From NCBI RefSeq assembly GCF_900090315.1, contig NZ_FMHZ01000002.1, forward strand, positions 5,860,501 to 5,924,500: 64,000 nt of DNA, in the 5' to 3' direction. Of this stretch, positions 58,902 to 64,000 are shown piece after piece. The translations under genes were made by a program, and so were the position numbers. The notes below the pieces were generated by a model. It was not told the origin of the DNA. It worked only from the letters and a program-made list of their open reading frames with translations, and did no database searches. This stretch comes from Micromonospora citrea. Lineage in GTDB: Bacteria; Actinomycetota; Actinomycetes; Mycobacteriales; Micromonosporaceae. Every line of letters starts with the position of its first letter. Within the stretch, counting starts at the first letter, position 1.

Positions 58902-59723
58902 ATGAGCGATCACCCCGACCCTCACGCCGGATCGCCGGCGCTACTCGGCCTGTGTGGCGGTGACTGGTTGCCTGTAGCAGCAGGCGAGTCGGGAGCAGCA
59001 GTCTTTCGTAGCGCGGACGCCACCCGGTACGCCAAGTGCGTACCCGCTGCGGACGTAGCCGACCTGAAGGCCGAGCGCGACCGGATCGTCTGGGCGAGCG
59101 GTCAGGGCGTGCCGGGCGCTCGGGTGCTCGACTGGCATCTAGGTGACGCGGGCGCGTGCCTGGTAACGAGTGCCGTACCCGGCGTACCTGCCGATCAGGT
59201 GCCCGCTGAAGACCTGCGGGCCGCTTGGAAACGCATCGGGGACGCGGTCCGCCACCTGCACGAGGTGCCCGTATCACAGTGTCCATTCCGCCGGGACCTG
59301 GACACGATGGTCGCCGTGGCGCGCGACGTGGTCGCCCGTGACGCCGTCAACCCGGACTTCCTCCCCGTCGAGCAGCAGCAGACGCCCGGCACCGAGCTGC
59401 TAGCCCGCCTCACCCGGCAGATTCCGCGGCGACGGGAGCAGGAGGTCGCCGACACGGTCGTCTGCCACGGGGACCTATGCCTGCCCAACATCATCTTGGA
59501 CCCGCAAACGCTGGACGTGGCGGGCTTCATCGACCTGGGTCGCCTCGGGCTGGCCGACCGCTACGCCGACCTGGCGCTGCTGCTCGCCAACGCGCGAGAG
59601 ACATGGTTGGACGAGGAGCGGGCGCGGGCCGCGGACGCGGCGTTCGCCGAAAGCTATGGCATTGCCCTCGACCACGACCGCCTGCGCTTCTACCTCCATC
59701 TCGACCCGCTCACCTGGGGCTGA
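58902..59723 (+). CDS. APH(3'')-like aminoglycoside (streptomycin) phosphotransferase
   Basis: 273 residues. The sequence tracks APH(3'') enzymes such as StrA: GDWLPVAAGESGAAVFRSAD, ADLKAERDRIVWASGQGVPG, GACLVTSAVPGVPADQVP, DAVNPDFLP, VCHGDLCLPNIILDP (catalytic Asp in HGD-x4-N near residues 187-194), and GFIDLGRLGLADRYADLALL (metal-binding ID-x-GR), ending LRFYLHLDPLTWG. Such enzymes phosphorylate the 3'' hydroxyl of streptomycin. All key residues are present. It is flanked by insertion sequence remnants, which suggests acquisition by transfer. Confidence 0.88.
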   Translation: MSDHPDPHAGSPALLGLCGGDWLPVAAGESGAAVFRSADATRYAKCVPAADVADLKAERDRIVWASGQGVPGARVLDWHLGDAGACLVTSAVPGVPADQVPAEDLRAAWKRIGDAVRHLHEVPVSQCPFRRDLDTMVAVARDVVARDAVNPDFLPVEQQQTPGTELLARLTRQIPRRREQEVADTVVCHGDLCLPNIILDPQTLDVAGFIDLGRLGLADRYADLALLLANARETWLDEERARAADAAFAESYGIALDHDRLRFYLHLDPLTWG

Positions 59724-59790
59724 GCGGCCGTAGGGATCACCGGGCGGGCCAGACGCCCGACCGGCTGATCCGAACGGAACCGCCCTCAGC

Positions 59791-60045
59791 GTGATCTCGT
59801 CCGGGTGCGCGGGGGCCGTCTACCAGCGCATTCAGGAGCACGCCACGGTCGAGGATGGACGCCGGGTCTGTCGCGAGCCGCTCTGTCCGTGGATGATGGA
59901 GGAATTTCGCCTGGGCGGGCGCGACGTCAAAGGCAATACGTACCGCAGCGGTGAAAGAACTGGAACGTCGTGGTCTCGTGCATCGTCCCAATCCCAGGAG
60001 CGTCCTGCTGATTCTGGCAGATCGATCTTGTGGCTCGCCTCGCCG
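59791..60045 (+). pseudogene. Possible GntR-type regulator remnant
   Basis: A segment near 59,940 reads RTAVKELERRGLVHRPNPRS in mixed frames, like the recognition helix of GntR regulators (TVREALRQLEREGLV); the preceding YQRIQEHA could be its first helix. Frame breaks prevent an intact gene. Weak evidence. Confidence 0.3.
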
Positions 60046-60078
60046 GAGGAACTCATCGCCATTACAGATATTGAATGG

Positions 60079-61155
60079 TCAGGTTGAGTCGTCGAGGGTC
60101 AGGCCGGTGTGGGTCAGGAAGCCGTCGAGTAGGTCAGGGCGGTATTGGATGCGCTTGAGTCGGTTGCGGATGATCGTCAGGAGGTGGTCGACGCCGTGGA
60201 CGGCGAGGTTTCCGATGCTGCGTTTGAGGTGGGACCAGACCTGCTCGGTGGGGTTGAGGTCGGGGGCGTAGGCGGGCAGGCGGATCACGTTCAGCCAGTC
60301 TCGGGCGGCGATCATCTGCCGCATGGCGGCGCTGATGTGGGTGTTGAGGTTGTCCCAGACGAGCACGATCGGCCCGCCGAGTTGCTGGTGGGCGGCGTCG
60401 AGCAGGCTGATGTAGTCGCGTTCGCCGAAGCTGCGTCGTTCGTTCTTGCGGCCACGGTGGGTGATGGTGCGGTAGATCAGCCGGGGACGCTGGCCGGGTT
60501 TGTAGCAGGCCAGGCCGGCGATCGAGACTCGCCCGGATCCCTTGCCCGACACCGGGATCTGTGGAGTGTGGCCGCGTCGGCCCCAGGTGCGGGCCTTCGG
60601 TGGGCGCAGCGTCTGACCGGCCTCGTCCTCGAAGCAGATCCACGCCTGCCGCTGCGCCGCTACCGTTTTCCCGCCGGCCACACCTCCCGCCGCCACGTCG
60701 CGACCGCGGCCTCGTCGCGTTCGACGGGCCGATGCGACGGGACCTGCACCGACCAGCCGATGCGGTGCAGCAGGTACGACGTGCCGCGCAGCGTGTAGCG
60801 GGTACGGAACATCCGCGCGATCAGGTCCGACACCCGAGCCAGGGTCCACCGCTGATCATCACCGAAGCCGTGCGCCGCCGGCCCCTCGTCCAACGCGTCG
60901 GCCAGCCGCCGCAGCCGAGCCTCATCCAGCCGGCAGCGAGATCCACCAGGCCCTTTCGACGCGAGGGCGTCTTCGCCACCGTCCCGCCACCGCTTGCGCC
61001 ACCCGTACACCGCAGTCTGCGACACCCGCAGCCTGGCCGCGACCTCCGGCACCGACACCCGTCGCAGCGAACCACCCCGCCGCCTGCCGCCGCACCGCCT
61101 CACGCTTGGCCCGCCCCCGCGCGGACAACCCACCTCCATCGGCATACCTCATCAC
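60079..61155 (-). mobile_element. IS630-family element (three frames)
   Basis: Minus strand. Start ATG at 61153-61155 (RYADGGGLSARGRAKREAVR), frame break near 61,070, then SVPEVAARLRVSQTAVYGWR ... LARVSDLIARMFRTRYTLRG to 60,660, and a third frame from the GGGAAAA site with the DDE domain: AWICFEDEAGQTLRPPKART, VLVWDNLNTHIS and LPAYAPDLNPTEQVWSHLKR. The first break probably inactivates it; the second may be programmed. Terminal repeats were not identified. Confidence 0.75.
60666..60672 (-). other. Canonical -1 slippery heptamer GGGAAAA in IS630 transposase
   Basis: On the minus strand the zero-frame codons are GCG GGA AAA CGG TAG. Slipping back one base on G GGA AAA gives GGG AAA ACG GTA, which opens the DDE frame. 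It meets the X XXY YYZ rule exactly, two codons before the stop. Confidence 0.6.
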
Positions 61156-61311
61156 CCCGGCCTACAACGATCACCGGCGAAGATCACGCCGACACGCCGA
61201 GCCACAGTGGACGAACTCGCCCCCGTAAAGATCTGTGGTGGGCGGTCGTCCTTCCGCCTCCCGCAGTCGGTGGAGCGCCGGCTGGCGCGCAGGCTGGGAG
61301 AAGGCCCAGAG

Positions 61312-61731
61312 TCAGCTGGATCTGCGAAGACCCTCGGTAATGGCCGCGCGCAGTTGCTCACCATATGCACCTGCCGGCAAGACATCGACATGCGCGGCCG
61401 CCTGCTCGAAGGCGGCGTGCGCGGCGGCCGTGTTGCCCAGCCGCTCGTTGGCCATCGCCACACCCACATGCAGCGAGGGGTAGAAGGCGGCGACCCTGTC
61501 ATCGCCGACGGCGTCGGCATGCCGCAGCGCCTCCTGATTCCACCGCAGGATCTCCTCGGGGTCGTCCTGCTGCCGGGCCAGATAGTGCGCCGCGACGCAC
61601 GCCTCGTAGTCGTCCGTACGCCGCGCCCAGGCCTGTTCGAACAACGCCTGCGCGTCAGCCGGCCGCCCCTCCGCCTCTGCCCGCATCCCGTCCTGGCACA
61701 GCTGCAGCACCTGATTACCAATATCCATCAT
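61312..61731 (-). CDS. TPR-like hypothetical protein
   Basis: About 139 residues from ATG 61729-61731 (GTG alternatives at 61734 and 61740). Helical repeats (RAEAEGRPADAQALFEQAWA, ACVAAHYLARQQDDPEEILR, ANERLGNTAAAHAAFEQAAA) resemble tetratricopeptide units. Similar proteins are common in actinomycetes near regulators. Role unknown. Confidence 0.65.
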   Translation of the reverse strand: MMDIGNQVLQLCQDGMRAEAEGRPADAQALFEQAWARRTDDYEACVAAHYLARQQDDPEEILRWNQEALRHADAVGDDRVAAFYPSLHVGVAMANERLGNTAAAHAAFEQAAAHVDVLPAGAYGEQLRAAITEGLRRSS

Positions 61732-61792
61732 CACTCCCACTGATCGCCGACTGGCTGGCCCGACGATCTTCGAGGCTCAACCAGGTCGAGGG

Positions 61793-62068
61793 TCAAGCAG
61801 GCGCGACAAAACGGACGCCTCGACGGGTGTCTTGAGCATTCAGCCCGGCCCACTCGACAACCACCCGACCGACACCGGCCTGGCCTTTCAACTCAGCTGA
61901 ACCTAACCTTTCAAGATCTGTAGCCGTTCCGTCGGTCTCGGCCTTACCGTTCACACCGGTACGGAAAATCCGGGTCGCCGCATCGCCGCCGCGGTCTGAG
62001 GAAACGAACGACATCAATTCGACGGGTGTGGGCGCGGCGCCCGCCTCTTGCCTGCCGTGGTCCAGCAT
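61793..62068 (-). CDS. Uncertain small ORF
   Basis: 91 residues with a plausible compact part (VELMSFVSSDRGGDAATRIF, GKAETDGTATDLERLGSAEL, RVVVEWAGLNAQ). No RBS and no recognised family; the 390-base gap here would otherwise be empty. Confidence 0.25.
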   Translation of the reverse strand: MLDHGRQEAGAAPTPVELMSFVSSDRGGDAATRIFRTGVNGKAETDGTATDLERLGSAELKGQAGVGRVVVEWAGLNAQDTRRGVRFVAPA

Positions 62069-62129
62069 GTTCTACCTTGTACGTGACGCGAGCATTGTGG
62101 ACCTTCGGGTCTCCTGCTAGGGTGCCCGG

Positions 62130-63254
62130 ATGCAGGCCGCCCTGTATTTTCCGTTCATCAACGTTCCACCGACCGCTTGGTGGACTCGAACTCTGCTGTA
62201 CTGGGATCGTGTCGGCACCATCGTTCCGCGGTCGTACTGGCATGATCCTGACAGGCTCGGCCGGTTCACCCTCGAGCTCGTTCGCGAGGGCTTAGTCGAC
62301 CAGTTTCGCCCTGAATGGGCGGGCAGATCCCTCGGAGATAACTTCGCGCGCTATCTAGATCGGCTGGGCGCGGAGGAAATTGATGAACGCCGACGGCGCC
62401 TTCGTAATGGCCAAGTCGTCTTCGTTCACCGAGACAAGTGGCTCATGTACGCTTCAGGGCTGCGCGAGGTTCGGCAAATGGGTCTAGCCCTGGGCGGCGA
62501 CCATTTCATGCATCGCGGCGATGAGTGGGTAGCGCTCGAGCAGTTGACGGCCAACGAGTTCATGGCTGCGCTCACATTGGCACTCTGTCAAAGGGCCAGC
62601 GCCGCTGGCGAGGGCTCCGGGAGGGGCGCAATGCCGACGGGGACCTGGGTGCCGACGACTGACTTGGTCGAAGCTGTCCAAGTTATGCTCTCCGGGCTTG
62701 AACCCAAAGCGGCGTGCGGTGAAAGTCGGAAAATGAATCTCCGGGTTCGAGGCGAGGTTGCCGCAGCAGAGATCCGAACGGAGTTGCTGAGCGAACTACT
62801 GCCGGTGCCGACCACCCCACTCGATGTTAACCAGATTGTCGCCTTCCGCAGAAGGCATGGCGACCTTCTGCCAAACCTTCGTCGGCACCTGGAGTCGAAG
62901 ATCGACGAAGCGCTCACTGTTGAAGATGAAGTTCTCCGGTTCCGCCTGCTGGACCGCATAAGGGATGAACTGGAGGATCGAATTGCAGAAGCGGAAGCGT
63001 ACCTGCGCGAGCTTCCATTGAAGTCCGTATCCCGATCCTCAATTCTCAAACTGTTGAAATTCGTGCCGTTCTTGAAGGATCCGATCGAAGCGGGCCAGGA
63101 TGCTGCGGAGAGCTTCCGGTCCAATCCGAATTTCGAATCCGAACCGCTTGCGTACCTCGCCTTCGCGCGGGCCACTTTCGCGTCCGCGCGACGCTTCACT
63201 CCCAAGCAAGAGGGAGATGTTCCCTTCGTTGAAGCGATCTCGGGTATGGCTTGA
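62130..63254 (+). CDS. Unknown protein, DUF6236-like, leaderless
   Basis: 374 residues from ATG 62130 with TAGGGT (62118-62123) six bases upstream and no RBS. The N terminus (ALYFPFINVPPTAWWTRTLL, YWDRVGTIVPRSYW) resembles DUF6236 proteins. The C-terminal 180 residues form helices with basic and acidic faces (ILKLLKFVPFLKDPIEAGQD). GC is lower than in the flanks, suggesting transfer. Its function is unknown. Confidence 0.55.
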   Translation: MQAALYFPFINVPPTAWWTRTLLYWDRVGTIVPRSYWHDPDRLGRFTLELVREGLVDQFRPEWAGRSLGDNFARYLDRLGAEEIDERRRRLRNGQVVFVHRDKWLMYASGLREVRQMGLALGGDHFMHRGDEWVALEQLTANEFMAALTLALCQRASAAGEGSGRGAMPTGTWVPTTDLVEAVQVMLSGLEPKAACGESRKMNLRVRGEVAAAEIRTELLSELLPVPTTPLDVNQIVAFRRRHGDLLPNLRRHLESKIDEALTVEDEVLRFRLLDRIRDELEDRIAEAEAYLRELPLKSVSRSSILKLLKFVPFLKDPIEAGQDAAESFRSNPNFESEPLAYLAFARATFASARRFTPKQEGDVPFVEAISGMA

Positions 63255-63299
63255 CCAGGTAAGCGCGAGGTGCAGGCACGCCTGGTAGCGCCAGAACGC

Positions 63300-63473
63300 C
63301 ACCCGCGACACCGACCGCCGTCACGGTCGCCGCGAGATCCGCACTCTCAAGATCCTGACGATCTCCACCGCCGCGGCGCGCTGCGCACCGCCGGAATCAC
63401 CAGCATCGCCGCCGGCACCCGCCACCACGCCCGCGACAGCACCCGCCCACTGGCACTCCTCGGCGTCACCTGA
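63300..63473 (+). pseudogene. ISAs1 transposase remnant (C terminus)
   Basis: REIRTLKILTIST in one frame followed by LRTAGITSIAAGTRHHARDS and TRPLALLGVT in another; the end matches the ISAs1 at 40,594. Only about 170 bases remain. Confidence 0.7.
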
Positions 63474-63479
63474 CAACTT

Positions 63480-63886
63480 TGCCCGGGCCCGGTTGGTGGC
63501 CGGGTAGTCGGCGAGCTTGCGCACGCTCCAATGCGTGAAGGGACGACCCAGCGTCCTCGGTCGGGTCGTGGCCGTCGCGACGATGAACTGCCGGTCATCA
63601 TCGGTGATCAGGCGGGGAGGCCTCCCGCCCCCTGAGGGTCCAGAGCGCGTAGTCCGATCTCGTTGAACCGGTGGATCACATCCCGGACGGTGTCCTTGTG
63701 CACAGCGACCAGGCGGGCGATCGCCGGCACCGGGGTACCCGACGCCGACGCCACGACGATCAACGCTCGGCGGACCCGGATCGATTCGTGCTTGCCACGC
63801 CGCACGATCTGCTGCAGCCTGCGGCCTCCGACGTCCACCACGACGGCGCCCTCGGCGGCGAAGCCCGCCAAGTTCACCTCTCGCAT
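63480..63886 (-). pseudogene. IS630-family transposase remnant (N terminus)
   Basis: Minus strand from 63886: VDVGGRRLQQIVRRGKHESI, RVRRALIVVASASGTPVPAI, LVAVHKDTVRDVIHRFNEIG, LRALDP; then in another frame GGGRPPRLITDDDRQFIVAT, TTRPRTLGRPFTHWSVRKLA. The DDE domain is missing where the ISAs1 fragment begins. Sequence beyond 63,896 shows no supported gene. Confidence 0.75.
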
Positions 63887-64000
63887 GTCCGCGCAAGCCT
63901 TCCCGCTGGGAAACTGGCCGAACCCGCTATCGCCGGGTGGCAGGAGCGGCGGCGATCGCCAGCAGTTCCGTCGCGAGGGCGGTCGGGCTACGACCCAGCC

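Noticed and set aside
1-64000. CRISPR arrays and rRNA genes
   Set aside because: None seen on either strand; no evenly spaced direct repeats.

Overview
This is a high-GC actinobacterial sequence with frequent GTG starts, GTGA/ATGA start-stop overlaps and many genes that look leaderless. DUF397, DUF6879 and XRE-DUF5753 regulators and an APH(3'')-like gene point to a Streptomyces/Micromonospora-type host; Micromonosporaceae is a guess. Almost everything here is mobile DNA, and no ordinary housekeeping locus was recognised.

Region 1 (about 1-33,400) is part of a siphovirus-like prophage whose left end lies outside the window. Tail tube, head-tail connector and neck genes, and the tail assembly chaperone pair (1-3,533), are followed by an 8.4 kb block (3,534-11,960) inserted before the tape measure gene. 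The block holds a leaderless hypothetical gene, a DinB gene and a nuclease-like gene of lower GC. It also carries, on the minus strand, a lysis cassette (amidase endolysin, TM/coiled-coil protein, holin-like protein) and a regulator group (DUF397, XRE-DUF5753, DUF6879 and small proteins). Tail genes resume at 11,993 (tape measure, minor tail proteins, glycine-rich fibre) and end in a strong hairpin at 20,571. The early region (20,700-33,360) has a ParA/Ssd-like ATPase, a replication-initiator-like protein with five iteron-like palindromes inside its gene, a Sak4-like ATPase, a DUF2637 protein, a serine recombinase lacking its catalytic domain, ParB and many small zinc-ribbon or HTH proteins. 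Five genes share an unusual promoter layout.

Region 2 (33,548-53,656) is a 20.1 kb integrative element bounded by 17-bp direct repeats that match the 3' end of a tRNA-Leu gene. It holds an AbrB-integrase pair at its left end, a RAMA-domain protein, a HEPN-domain protein flanked by two copies of a putative structured RNA, a decayed second AbrB-integrase pair, several insertion sequences (one IS256 nested in an ISAs1 with a clear 10-bp target duplication) and a complete Wadjet anti-plasmid operon (jetABCD) just downstream of another IS256 copy. It reads as a mobile defence island.

Region 3 (53,657-64,000) begins with a third AbrB gene (frameshifted) joined to an N-terminally truncated, frameshifted relaxase, then an NYN-domain protein. 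Beyond these are IS3, IS630 and ISAs1 remnants, an APH(3'') streptomycin-phosphotransferase-like gene and several unknown genes. Single-base frameshifts recur in otherwise conserved genes (about 2,766; 43,866; 54,130; 55,316; 61,070), so either the mobile genes are decaying or the assembly carries indel errors.
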